Shown here in pieces: positions 24,672 through 35,714 of a DNA stretch of 64,000 nucleotides (the stretch's first letter is position 1; each line of letters begins with the position of its first letter). Origin of the DNA: Chlorophyllum brunneum (taxonomy: Eukaryota; Basidiomycota; Agaricomycetes; Agaricales; Agaricaceae); contig OY756143.1 in the NCBI GenBank assembly GCA_963576785.1, positions 1,736,001 through 1,800,000 of the forward strand. Direction: 5' to 3'. The notes beneath the pieces were generated by a model. It was not told the origin of the DNA. It saw nothing but the letters and a program-made list of their open reading frames with translations, and did not search any database. The translations under genes and the position numbers were made by a program.

Positions 24672-27267
24672 TCATGTTTTCGAAAAATACTTGTCGAGTC
24701 CTTGAGGTTCCTTCCGGCTTTTTTTCTTGGTGGCTCCCGGTTTAAATCCCCGCACTTTTGATGACGGTTTAACCGAAGAAACACGTTCATCAGACTCCAT
24801 CAGGTCCTCCGCAAAATGAAAATCCAAATGTTCAAGTTGTATGTTCGACAGTCCTGCCTGTCGAACGCTATGATCGGCGTTAGACAAGTGTTCCGGAAGT
24901 CCAAAAGCCTTTTCACAGCGAGGACATGTCCAAGATAGAAGTCGATTGCTTGATTGACATTCATGTGTTTGTACATCAAGTACGTCGTCCCCATGATTGT
25001 CCTCGGCCACGGCGGTCTCTAGGTTAGCCGGTGTAATCTGCCCCTCATCCCTCGGGCGTTTCTTTGGGGTGCTTGCTGAGGCTGGCTTGAGAAACCCTTC
25101 AATGCTTTTTTGTCCTTGTTCTGTAACATCGATACCAGTGAATGCCAGTGCTACATAGTTAACGACGATAGTCGTGTTTGTGCCAACGAGCTCCTTCCAT
25201 AGCTTATCACCAACATTGGCGATGACATCAACCGTTACCTTGCGGACGAAGGGGAAAGGGGCTTGCTTCGAATGTCCTGCATCGTATCCTTCGCCGACAT
25301 CAATTCCCATCTTTGTTACAGACTCGTAAAATACCTTTTCTTGCGTGCAACACGATCGTCCTCGGCCATAAATTGGGATTGACCTGGCGGGCATTATTGA
25401 GACGCAGAGTTAACTCTGCAGCGAGGACCCGAATCCAATGATATCCTTCAGGTGTACTTTTGATGGGCTTAGGGAGATTTTTCGAAGCCAGCATGCTCTT
25501 GTTGACAGCGGGCTTCTCTTTGACTACAAGCAGGAGTAAATCGTTGGGACAATCTTGGAAACGGGGCGAAAAGCATGCCTTCAGTTCTGTCAACCCCGCT
25601 ATTCAACGTTCGCAATGAACAATGAGACAATTGGTGGTACAGCAAAGATAGCATACCGAAGCACTTCGTATACCCAAAAGGCATTCTCCCCGAATTTGCG
25701 TTGGATTTCTTCTATAGATGGTGAAGCAAACCTATTGCACTGTCAACAAATTGGCTTACCGAGTGATATCGTCCTAGAAACAGAAACTTGATCAGACATG
25801 CATAAATTGGGTCAAAATATATAACGCTCACAGCAGATCACCGACAGTAGATACATCATATTCTTTGGCGAGTGCTTCACCAAGTTTACCACCGAGAAAC
25901 CGGATCTGGAGAATGATGAGATTAGACGTCATGTTTGAGGAATACCAAGCCACCCCGACATACTTTTCGGAATGGTAGAGGCCTCAAATAGGAAGGTATC
26001 GCTTTGTTCCTCAAAATATTCTGCATCAAGTTATTCAGTTTTGAGCTGACGGGGGCTGCGCACGTCAACCTTACCTGACTGTTCGGCTTCCTGTACGATG
26101 CAGTTAACTGCATATGTATTATCAATGTGATGGATGTATACTCATGGAGTGATGGACCTACCTTGGCGAGAAATTTATTTCGTGCAATTCCCTGGCAACT
26201 ATGGTTACGGGTCTATGAGGATTGCTTGGAGTGGGGACTTACTGCTGATGTTGTATACCCCATCTCCCTTACCTGGGCCCTCGCCTTATCCATGAGCTCA
26301 GCTGCAATCGACAACACAACGTCATGCCAAGTGGCAGTGTACTGTTCCTCCTCGATAACATCCTCTTCTAGTTTTTCCTGGGGTTTGGCGTCTCTGTTCT
26401 CTTTGACCGGGGAACCGCTCCCTTCCTCGTCCTTCTCCAATTCCCCTCCCTTGTCATCTTTATCTCCATCTACATTCTCCCCGCTTTCTCTTGATGATGA
26501 TCCATATAACGGTATGATATGGCCAACCCGTAGTTCAGTCCATTTTAACCGTGGGGGAGGCGGTAATGGGGTATCAACACCATCTTGGGCATCTTTCGGT
26601 ACCTGTGCAAGGTATGGGTACCGCTGCAGCAGTATCTCCTTCACCGTTTTCGTATAGTCGAAGAATGCTTCATCAATGGATGCCTTCTCTACACCAGACC
26701 AACGCAACCAATAAACAAAACAGTTATCTCGCCTTGGAAATGAGGCAATACGAACTCACCAATTTCTACAGAGGCGGGTAGGCTCTCTTTAAATCTCCCT
26801 GCAATCTTTTCACTCTCCCTCCTATAATGATCCAATGAGACTTTGTGCGTATTCGTGTCGATGTCCTCCCAGTATCTTGGCTCAGCATCCCCCTCTCTGT
26901 AGGTAGCTACATGCACGACCTTCAAATTCGGGCACAGCTTCAGCGCCTCCTTCAGCTTGATCATTCTTGTGATTCCGAACTTTCTCGCTGGATAATTCAC
27001 CGCAATCAAGGAATCCCATTGCAACACAACAAGAGGCGTTTCTTTATCTACGCCGAGGCGTACCATTTCGCATGCGGCATAGAAAGCATCGCTGTCACAG
27101 AGTGCAATAGCTCGGAGTGGGTCCTTGACACCGAGGCCGTTGGAAAGGATGTGTCGGTAGGTTATAACTGGCTCGAGGTCGATGTATTCGGGGTCGATAA
27201 GGGAGATCCAGTTTGCTTTTGCCTTTCCCTTCCAAGGATTCGGACGCGTTGGTGATGTGGGTGCCAT
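24672..27267 (-). CDS. RAD30: DNA polymerase eta (Y-family translesion polymerase)
   Basis: Copies past UV-damaged bases. Seen in order: a basic start MAPTSPTRPNPWKGKAKANW, the first catalytic Asp in ALCDSDAFYAACEMVRLG, NYPARKFGITRMIKLKEAL, and the second catalytic pair in EKASIDEAFFDYTKTVKEIL. An acidic insertion (Asp/Glu/Lys-rich, about 60 residues) splits the palm. Then GIARNKFLAK, NKAIPSYLRPLPF, IRFLGGKLGEALAKEYDVST (thumb), KPAVNKSM-type linker and the little-finger domain. The C-terminus has a ubiquitin-binding zinc finger (WTCPRCEKAFGLPEHL, then LEHLDFHFAEDLM) and ends in a PCNA-interacting QGLDKYFSKT. This full order identifies eta rather than iota or kappa. About eight introns. The long acidic insertion is unusual but many fungal members have variable loops at this place. 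Confidence 0.95.
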
Positions 27268-27787
27268 TTGATTAGGGTCTAAGTCCAGGAGGCTGCGTAG
27301 AATGGTGACAAAGAGATCAGCACATAGTCGATTGGGTCAGTCAGAATGAAACATAAGTGCATAAGCAGTAGTGGACGGTATAAATTACCAAACAAACAAA
27401 CGCGTCCCGTTTCTCATCGGCCGTATATACATGCTCAGAGCACGAATTCACGAAATCACACTACCCCACTTAAACCCTGACTCGCCGGAGACTATCGAAT
27501 GGCTCAACGTTGATTTCTGTCGTAAGCAGTCATGACCCGGGTAAGTGTGTTCGCTTGTACCGTCATTGAAAGCTCATTTATGTTAGGTCACAAGGGACGG
27601 AGGACGGAGGAAATGATCATAGTATGTACTCCGAGTTACACAAACCGACCTCCACCGGAGTGAGGACTCCTGGTCTTTCGGGAAGATTCCAAAAAGATTA
27701 CCATAATTCGGGTGCAATAGTCCTTTGAAAAGTTACTTATGATACAGCTTTCATATTTGTGCATTCTTATAACTTATTTCAACTTGT
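27268..27787. other. Intergenic region upstream of DNA polymerase eta
   Basis: About 520 bases between the polymerase start and the stop of the Rieske/AIF-like gene. It should hold the polymerase promoter. No gene was recognised. Confidence 0.5.
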
Positions 27788-30267
27788 TCAAGCCACCTCT
27801 TTCAATGAACCTGTGGTGCTGATATCAACACTCAGAATATCCTGCAACCCGAATGAGCGATATCATCCAACAGAGAAGACATATCTACTCACCTTGCCTG
27901 CCCTCAGCTCATCAGGTGAAGGCATGAGACCAAGCCTCAACAGCTCAGCTGCCTTCGTGACGTGAGGATCGTTCTGCATCGTGGAGACGGCAACAACGCG
28001 CCCATTCTGGACGTAGAATGCGATGAACTGTAAAAATATGATCCAAGTCAGTATCTCGCCAAGCTTGCAACGCATTGGAATCCCTACCTTGCTTTCGTCA
28101 GGATCGCCTCTGACAATGACTTCGTCAAACTTGTGACTGATGCCACAGTAACGCAGCTGTTGGCCCTCTGCAACCAGCTGAGCGAAGGGACAACACGTTA
28201 CAGATTAACACGCACGAGTGCTCCAGAAGATGGGAACCTTGGTGAAAGGCTGTGATTCACCACATATAGTCTTACCAGCAGCGCGTCCCTGGTTTCCGGC
28301 AACCTGTATCCAACGCAGGAATGAGGTCAGGTGAATGCCCGGGGAGCTGGGGCTACTCACGCTCCAGTGTTCAATCCTACCCTCGCCTCCAAGAAGCTGA
28401 GGATAGATAGCAATATCACCTAGATACGAATTTAACAACGTCAGAATTCCTCGCGGGTTCTTGACATACCGATAGCGTAAACATTCTCGGTGTCAGGACC
28501 GCTCCTCACACGAAGATACTCATCTACTCTAACACCTCCATCCCTCTCGACCTCGATCCCACTACCGTTCAAGAAATCTGTTGCTGGCCTCACACCGACG
28601 CCCATGACTATGAAGTCAGCAGGAAGTGTCTCGCCGTTGACGACAACGCCTCCCGCGAGCTTGGGATCATCCTCCCTAGGCACGATTTTTTCCACCTTGG
28701 TTTGCATATGGAACTTGACGCCTTGAGATTCGTGATACTACAAGTACAATCACCATGAGAGCATTCAGATATTTGACATGGAAGTACCCACTTTCTTTAA
28801 GCCTGCACCGACCTCCTTTCCGAGAACGAGTTCGAAGGGGAATTCTTCCATCCCAATTACATCGATAGACGCGAGTTTTCTCTTACAAAGAGCAACAGCC
28901 AGCTCCATACTGATGAACGAGCTGCCAATGATCACGGCTCGTTTGCCATCCTCGGCCGCTGTATTCATAGTTGCGGAAAATTCAGCATGATGTCGACGCG
29001 AGGTTGGCCTGAAACTGACCGGCATCGACTTTCTTTGAGTCTGCGAGTCCACGGAAAGTATACACATTTTCAAGATTAGCTCCTTCGATCGGCAATCTAC
29101 GAGGAATCGCTCCAGGTGCGAGGATGAGTTTCTCGTATGGGAGGGTGTCGGCGCCGTTATCGATAGTAACGGTCTTGTTCTTTGGGTCTACGGAGGTGAC
29201 TTCCTGTGACCAGTGCCGAAGTTAGGGGTCATATGATTGGGAGGAAAGAAAACGTACGACTCCGAGGCGGAGAGTTGTGCCATATTTAATCTTGAGGTCG
29301 GCTGCGGTCTTCCAGGTGATGTTAGTAGGATCAGTAATAAGAGCTTTACTGAGCTTCGTCCTATTTTCGACAGTCAGAAAGCGGTCCAACGTTAGGGGTC
29401 GGTTATAAAAACCTATCAATGGGCGCGTGGGGCTCTTTGGATACGATAGTAATGGGCTCCTTATACCCGTACTAACACAATCGCAAACGTCATTCTCTCC
29501 TCTCAAAAGTCTGATGAGCCCTACATACCTCACGTAAACTCTCCACAGCGTAGAAAGCACCTGAACCTCCACCAACAATAATCAGTCCCGTCTTGAACGA
29601 TGTATCCTCGTTGAGAAGGTTGGGGTGCCTTTTCATATTCTCTTTAATCGTATTCTCAGGATTAGCCGTGACATTAATCTTGCCATCGGCGACATGGACC
29701 TTAAATGAATGAAGGGCAGCTGGTGCTGGTGCATCCTCTACCCCGAGTATCAGAGACCGGTTGAAATGATGACCTGTGGACATGGCATCGTACCAATGTC
29801 GCCAGTGCAGGCCTTCCAGCAGGCTAGTCAAAGCGGACGGTGAGTGGTTAGTCTAGCTAAGAGCTGAGCTACAGGCAGACCTCCGTGCCATGGGCTGGGT
29901 GATGGCGTTCAGAAATGGCGTTGACTATGATGATTATGAAGCGCACCAAGTGATGCGACCGTCGGCGGTGAGTACACCCTTAGAGAGTGGAGCTCCATAG
30001 TGCGTGCACCACGCGCTCGTGGCGTGAATTTTGTCTCCAAGGCGAGACAGGAGAACTTTCCCGGATTCGAAATCGACCTCCTTCCTGTACCAACTATTCA
30101 GGACGCAATGGTGACTACCAGGTGAAGACTACATACATCTGACCATCCTGCAGGTCGGATTCGTTAAGGACAGCGATAGTTTTCGTCATTGTGGTAAATG
30201 TCTTCTTGCAAGCTAGAACGGGGGGGACGCGGAATGAAGAAAGGATAGAACTGCGTAGTGATATCAT
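27788..30267 (-). CDS. Rieske domain + FAD/NAD(P)H oxidoreductase, AIFM3-like
   Basis: A two-domain redox protein like apoptosis-inducing factor 3. The N-terminal Rieske domain has the [2Fe-2S] ligand motifs [12 protein letters not shown] and [17 protein letters not shown], the latter recovered only after splicing two small exons. It is followed by an FAD fold ([19 protein letters not shown]), [31 protein letters not shown], an NAD(P) fold ([18 protein letters not shown]), VYAIGDIAIYP and a C-terminal domain with [16 protein letters not shown]. The end [18 protein letters not shown] comes from a last small exon. I chose the ATG giving [19 protein letters not shown], a convincing mitochondrial import signal; an in-frame ATG 84 bases further upstream is possible. 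Electrons probably pass from NAD(P)H through FAD to the cluster; the acceptor is unknown. Confidence 0.9.
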
Positions 30268-30488
30268 ACGCCTAGGGCAGGCTTCGGTGATAAGGTAAGA
30301 TGGTCGATTGGAATATATACCGGCTTCCACGGCCAATAGCATTGTCGCCATTCGTCATGGCAGGATGTCACGTGCGCAGATGTCTGTCTCTCCATTTACT
30401 TCGTACAGCCCAGGCCTGGGAGTCTAAGTGTGGGTGTGTGCGTGCTCTGTTGGACTCGGCATTAAATATTCAGCCCAGGAATAATAAT

Positions 30489-30960
30489 ATGCGGCAGTTC
30501 CTCTGCCTGGCGCGAATGCATCGTCAGTACTGGCCTCCAAGTCATTGGAATCTGTCTTACAGCGGGCTAGACATTCGCAGCGAAACCAAGTTCCGACGGC
30601 TCAAAGCCTTTGCCGAATCGGCCAATATATCAGGCTTCGCGAAGAAGGGTCGACCTGGCGTGCTTGTCTTCGGCGGTGAAAAGGATGCGATTCGGACTTT
30701 TCTATCGAACGCGCGCAGTTAGTAACTTGTTCACGTATAGATGCTCGGGCAGAGGTCCACTGATTTCGCTAGGCTTGAGGTATTTAGATTTCCATCACGT
30801 TGATACCGTCCCACTACCCCAAGACACCGAGCGTCGAATTGCGAACGGCTGGTCCGGCTTGCACGAGATCCAAGATATGGCCGAACTTGTGGGAGCCCTT
30901 GAGAGCATCTCAATGAAGGAGTGGTTTCGTCAAAGCATGGGAATGGCCAAAGGGCCATAA
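30489..30960 (+). CDS. Small DUF1115 (RWDD2 C-terminal-like) protein
   Basis: Two exons. Seen: HRQYWPPSHWNLSYSGLDI, RSETKFRRLKAFAESANISG, FAKKGRPGVLVFGGEKDAI, then after a 57-base intron RYLDFHHVDTVPLPQD and ELVGALESISMKEWFRQS. The central Lys/Gly-rich GF-KKGRPGVLVFGG block followed by a W/L-R-x-L segment is the core of DUF1115, found at the C-terminus of RWDD2 proteins and of Prp3. There is no room for an RWD domain upstream, so this is a stand-alone version. The function is unknown. The chosen ATG begins MRQFLCLARM; the frame remains open upstream to an ATG at 30300 that would overlap the shared promoter with the Rieske/AIF-like gene, which is less likely. Confidence 0.7.
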
Positions 30961-31057
30961 CTTGCTGGGAGTGCACCATGCTGAGGGACAGATATAGAAG
31001 AGTGATATATTAGTGTCCTATGAGGTAAAGTACAAAGAGAAATACAAGATATCGTGC

Positions 31058-31953
31058 CTATGCACCAACAGCGTCAAGCGGGACCCCAACAACAGGAGGG
31101 GCGTCAGCAACAACGTCAGGTACTGCAGCTGTCGATTTCTCGGTTGTTCCTTTCTCTTTGCCCTTCCCCTTCCCATCCACTACAGTCCTCTCCTTGTCTG
31201 TCTCTGGCGACGGCGACGTCTTGGCCTTCTTTCTCTTCTTCAACAATCCAGCCGAAACCGCACTCTTCACATTATCCACTAATTCCCTGCTCTGTTCCAA
31301 GTATTCTGTGTCATCAAACCGATGTTTCTTCCCGGACAGGACTTCTACCGACGCCTCATCCGGTTTCCTCGCCTGTCCACGCTCAATGCCAAGTTTCTTC
31401 TCTAGCGCTTGAAGTTTTGCGCGTTGGGCTTCAGCCTTGGAAGCCAAACGCTGGGGTTCTGACTCGAGGTATTCGGCAAGTCTAGAGTAGCGTTAGCGGC
31501 CAAACATTCATCACAACGCCAAGGGGACGCTCACTTTTTGGCTTCCTTGATTGTGCTTAAACGCCTTCCGTTAAGATCCCTGCACGAATCATTGTTGCTT
31601 GTTTTTTGACTGCTCATGCGACCACCAGCAGCCCTCAGCTGACTTCCGAATCCACCTTTTCCGCCGACCAAACGAGGGGTAAGACGTAGCGTCACTAGAT
31701 TTGGCGTAGAGGATTCATCGTCCGAGTGTAGCGAGGCCAGAGATTGCTTCTGGTCGACGATCACGCCAAAGTGTGTCGAAAGGGAAAGCTGCGAAGCCAG
31801 GTGGGGCGGAAGACAGGAATAGCGGTTGCATAGGTGGTCGTAGACATCAGAAAGAGGAGTTGAAGAGGGTAGATATAGTGTAAGGGAAGAGAAAGGAGAG
31901 AAGGCGTCGACGAGCAAAGTCGTATAGCTCTTGTGGATCATGGCGGGGAGCAA
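31058..31953 (-). CDS. SDE2: Sde2 homologue (ubiquitin-fold precursor, splicing/genome stability)
   Basis: Sde2 is made as a ubiquitin-like fold that is cut after a Gly-Gly; the released C-terminal part joins the spliceosome (fission yeast) or acts at replication forks (human). Seen: an N-terminal ubiquitin-like domain (TTLLVDAFSPFSSLTLYLP, VTLRLTPRLVGGKGGFGSQL), where the cut would fall in GG/KGGFGS, then RAAGGRMSSQKTSNNDSCRD and LNGRRLSTIKEAKKLAEYL, one intron, and a Lys/Glu-rich C-terminal half ending PVVGVPLDAVGA. The GGKGGFGSQLRAAGGRMSSQ signature is specific to the family. The start may be this ATG or the one four codons later (MIHKSYTT). Divergent from the DUF1295 gene with only 98 bases between the two start codons. 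Confidence 0.93.
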
Positions 31954-32051
31954 TCCCAGGGCCTGTGGCTGTACCCTGGTAGTAATCCGACGATCACGTG
32001 ATAACCTGTCTCATCCACTGTTTCGAATCCTGTCGCTGCGTCCTTCGAACA

Positions 32052-33294
32052 ATGACCTTCCTCAACGTACCACCAGCTTTTGACTGGCCTGTCCAGTTCT
32101 GTGCAGTTGTAACTGCTGTCTGCTATATCTCCTCGGTCGTAACTTCGAATGTCTCCCAGGTCGATCGTCTCTGGACATTCTTGCCAGCAATCTATACGGC
32201 TTACTATGCACTCCTACCCCTTTTGCCGAACCAACAAGCGTTCTTCCTCGTGCCATATGCCCCTAAAACTCTGGGACATGCCGTTCTGAAAGATTACAGC
32301 CCGCGCGCAGTTCTCATGCTCACGCTTATCATCATCTGGATGTTCAGACTTTCATATAACACGTACCGACGCGGCCTCTTTAGTCTGTACGTTGCGATCA
32401 CTTTTCATTTGATTGTAATGCTCATGCTCATCTAGTAAGGACGAGGATTACCGCTGGGCCGTCCTCCGCTCCCAGGTTCCCGCCTGGTTCTTCCAGCTCA
32501 CCAACCTCACCTTCATTGCTGCCATCCAAAACATTCTTCTGCTTCTCCTTGGCGTGCCAGCATTCATAGCTGCTGTACTCCAACCTCACACAGAGCTCTC
32601 TACCTCCGACTATGCCCTTACATTCACTGCACTCAGCATCCTTACCTTCGAATTTATCGCCGACAACCAACAATTCGCGTTTCAAACATATAAATACGCT
32701 TATTTGGCTCATGTGAAGGGTGATAAAATCTGCGAACCATACGACCAGAAGCAACAGTGGCCTCTCGCCAGGCTTGACTGGACGCCTTCAGACGCCCGTC
32801 GAGGTTTTGTTACCAAGGGTCTCTGGAAGTACTCTAGGCACCCTAACTTTGCTTGCGAGCAAAGCTTCTGGGTACGTGATCGTCGTCCTTGTTTCAATTA
32901 TCTCCTGATAACGTAACAGTGGGTCATGACCTTGTTCCCACTCGCATCTCCATCTCCCCCCAACCTACCTTCGTTCCCGTCTTTACACGTCCTTGCGAGT
33001 CCTGAGCTTCGCAATCCAGCCCTTCTTGTTTACTTCAAGCAAGCGGGTCTCCTATTGCTGCCAGCCCTTGCTCTGTCCACACTTTTCTTCTCTTCTACAC
33101 ATTACACCGAAGCCATAACCAAGAAGAAATATTCAGTGGCGTATGCCGCATACCAAAAACGCGTCGGGATGTTCCTTCCAATCAAAGCAATCGTTACTGA
33201 GTTGGCTGGAGGCAAGGACGAGGAGCAGAGGGGTAAGTTAGTTTGGGGGGAGTTCTATGGAAGTGGGATGTCGAAATCGTCAAAGTCTAAGTGA
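32052..33294 (+). CDS. DUF1295 multi-pass membrane protein (steroid 5-alpha-reductase-like)
   Basis: Three exons. Seen: several hydrophobic helices (FCAVVTAVCYISSVVTS, VLMLTLIIIWMFRLSYN, LTFIAAIQNILLLLLG, ALTFTALSILTFEFIAD) and the DUF1295 signatures LKDEDYRWAVLRSQVP, ADNQQFAFQTYK, FVTKGLWKYSRHPNFACEQ and, close to the end, YAAYQKRVGMFLP. The family shares the steroid 5-alpha-reductase/ICMT fold, where SRHPN contacts the cofactor. The substrate is not known. The first intron (GTACGT..TCTAG) is needed to give the conserved LKDEDYRW. The short C-terminal tail is Ser/Lys-rich (SGMSKSSKSK). Confidence 0.9.
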
Positions 33295-33461
33295 ACTATT
33301 GGCTATTATATTTATTGATGGTGTTAGCGCTTGTATTATCTCTTGTATGGGCAGTTTGAGAGTGTACACATTTACGTTATCATTCCTGGCTTCTCATTAA
33401 ACAGCCTTCCAATAAAGGAAAGTTTAGATGTCCTAAATTGGACGTTTTTGATTTCCCAGGG

Positions 33462-33476
33462 GGAATTTCAAATTCC
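33462..33476. repeat. Short perfect palindrome in the gene A upstream region
   Basis: GGAATTT-C-AAATTCC: two 7-base arms around one base, about 100 bases upstream of the duplicated CCAAT elements. It could be a transcription-factor site; no function is shown. Confidence 0.4.
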
Positions 33477-33561
33477 TTTCCCGGAAATATCCCAATTTGG
33501 TTGTGGGCTGTTCTGTGCTTCTAAGCTTCCCACGAAACTTGCCTTCAACAGTAACTTTCCG

Positions 33562-33709
33562 AAACCTGGGTCTGAACCAATCCATCAAACTGCCTTGTCA
33601 AGTAATTTCTGAGGCACTTGCCTTTTGAAGGAATTTTCAAAAACTGGGTCAACACCAATCCAGCTGTGCAGCTCGATGGTATAAAGCGCTGCGCCCACAT
33701 GGCTGTGGG
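33562..33709 (+). promoter_or_regulatory. Promoter module of C2H2 gene A: two CCAAT elements, TATA box, CCCAC/GTGGG inverted repeat
   Basis: Two copies of an element built as AA(A/C)CTGGGTC-A-CCAATCCA lie at 33562-33591 and 33639-33669, each with a CCAAT box. TATAAAG follows at 33680-33686, and 7 bases later an inverted repeat CCCAC-N6-GTGGG at 33694-33709. The same elements in the same order and almost the same spacing occur upstream of C2H2 gene B on the opposite strand. The start codon of gene A lies 117 bases further on. Confidence 0.75.
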
Positions 33710-33826
33710 TCCGGACAACCCTTGGCTCTTTTGCTCCCCTCCAGAGCCCCTTTGAACCTCCCTGGACATCGCCCTCCCGCCTCTATCCTCTACTCGCCCT
33801 CACGCTCTTACTCAATCTTGATCGTC

Positions 33827-35185
33827 ATGCCCCGTGCCATGAAAGAGCAATCGGCTAAGCACAACCACAGCCGCCTTCGCTCTGCCCCTGTGGTACGGGG
33901 AACCTATGCTCATACATCGAACTATACCAATGATGTTTAGGACCTCAACCAGGGGAATAGGTACTGTGATGTCTGCAACAAGGAATTTTCTCGGCCCTCC
34001 GAGCTCAAACGACACCTTGCGAACACTTTGATGCACAACCCAAGAGCGAGGTAAGTTGTTATGATCGTGCTTACGTCATCGATCTTCTTGTGATAAATCC
34101 GGTTAACTGACGCAATTGATACTTTGTTCTTGTGCCTTTAGGAGATTCGAATGCAAATATTGTGGTTCTCAACACACTCAAAAGTCAAACCTCAGGATTC
34201 ACGAACGTATACAGTCAGTTGTCTCCCATCTATCCTCAGACGCCATTTTGATGCCCGATTCAAGCTTCAATGAACGAAAAGAATTCTGTCATCTCCCCTT
34301 TGACGAGCTCTACCACAAACAATGCGACTTCAAATGTAGCGACCCGTCCTCCATGATTCGCCACATTGATAACGTCCACATCTCGCCTTTCATCGACCAC
34401 AACCTTGGCAAACCAATATTACCCTCGTGGCTCATTAAGGCCATCAGGAAGAGGGAAAATGCAAAAGAAGCAACGCGTCGTGATGAATCCATTGGCTCTC
34501 GCACACCATCCACTTCTCCTTCCCCCTCTCCCTCTTCGTCGCCCTCTCCCTTCGGGTCTAGCCCACACACTCCCTTACCCTCATCAACCTCCGGGAAATC
34601 AGCTCTCGACGTGCCAAGCCGGTCCAAGGTACGTGAACCCTAACGCCCACTCGGGGATGCATGCTGACTCCCCCGTTACTCTCTCAACAGGCAGCCCACA
34701 ACCCAGATAACATTGACGCGTCAAGGCCCGTCATTACCGACACATATATCCCGCATCCCGCCCTACCCGACCCCTCACTGTACCCTCCAGTAGAGCAGCC
34801 AACGCCGCAGCACGCAGATTTCGGCTTCGATGCGTCGTGCTTTAACCACGACCTACCCCTACGACCTGCCTTCCCGGTCCTTCAATTTCAGCAACTACTG
34901 GCATCATCATCGTTAGCTTCTTTCCCTTCAGGCCCCGTATTTCCCCCGTTTTCTAGTCCCCTTGAATTTAACTGGGGTTTCCCACTGCCATACGAGCAGC
35001 TCCAGGTCCAAACTGACCAGCACAACCTCACTGAATCTCCTCACTTCATGGCCAGCTCGTTCTCTGATGCTCCATCCAGGGATCTGAATTTCAGCACCGA
35101 TGGGAACACCGGTTTCGACGGCCGAGTTTCCCTCGGCTTTTTCTCTCCAGGGCAGGTGCAGATGGAGCCCCACGACTTTGTCTAG
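33827..35185 (+). CDS. C2H2 zinc-finger protein A (probable transcription factor)
   Basis: Seen: start MPRAMKEQSAKHNHSRLRSA, then a zinc finger RYCDVCNKEFSRPSELKRHL with an unusually long His spacing (H-x6-H, HLANTLMH), NPRARRFECKYCGSQHTQKS and NLRIHER as a second finger, and a third finger-like segment CDFKCSDPSSMIRHIDNVH. The C-terminal half is rich in Ser and Pro, then Phe/Pro-rich, ending QVQMEPHDFV, as in activation domains. Three or four introns. The fingers and the MPR start are shared with gene B, while the rest differs. Family and target are unknown; DNA binding is inferred from the fingers. Confidence 0.85.
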
Positions 35186-35714
35186 TTGCATTCATATCCC
35201 GACTTTTCCTCATCTTTCTCTTCGACTTTCTGTGTCTTATTACTCAATTTATTGATTCCTTATAGCCACCGTACCTCTGTAGCTTTAGGTAGAAGAATTT
35301 ATTCTTCGGATTGTAGCACCCCCTTAGTGACAGAGGATTTACTGTGAGAGCGTTCGGGCACCGCGCATTCCGTTCGAATAAGAGCGTGACAGTAGGAAGA
35401 GCACCACAGGTGATGAAAGCGAACGAAGAGTCTCGGCTCAGATCGATAAGGTCTTGAGGGAGAGGCCTGTGATATCCCTGCCGGGAAGTGCAAGCCAACC
35501 AACAGGTTAAGCCGTACTCAAACGTTCAACCCAGGTCGTCTGCGTGCGAGGAACCTAAACTTTGCCCAGACATGATACCCAGAAATTGATTGTGGGGTTG
35601 TTGTTGGCTGGTGATAAACACAGCCAAACGACTTCGAGCGTCAACGGGTATCCGAAAAACAAGTTGAGCAAGCGGTTCGCTCCCCCTTGTCGGCACCCAC
35701 TGACCTCTGGAATA
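35186..35714. other. Intergenic region between gene A and homoaconitase
   Basis: About 530 bases including the homoaconitase promoter. The homoaconitase frame stays open upstream to an ATG at 35562, but that extension looks non-coding and precedes the import signal. Confidence 0.5.

Noticed and set aside
34210..34242. 33-base intron in C2H2 gene A after the second finger
   Set aside because: Shorter than the introns seen elsewhere in this window, and the frame is open without it; I treat it as exon.
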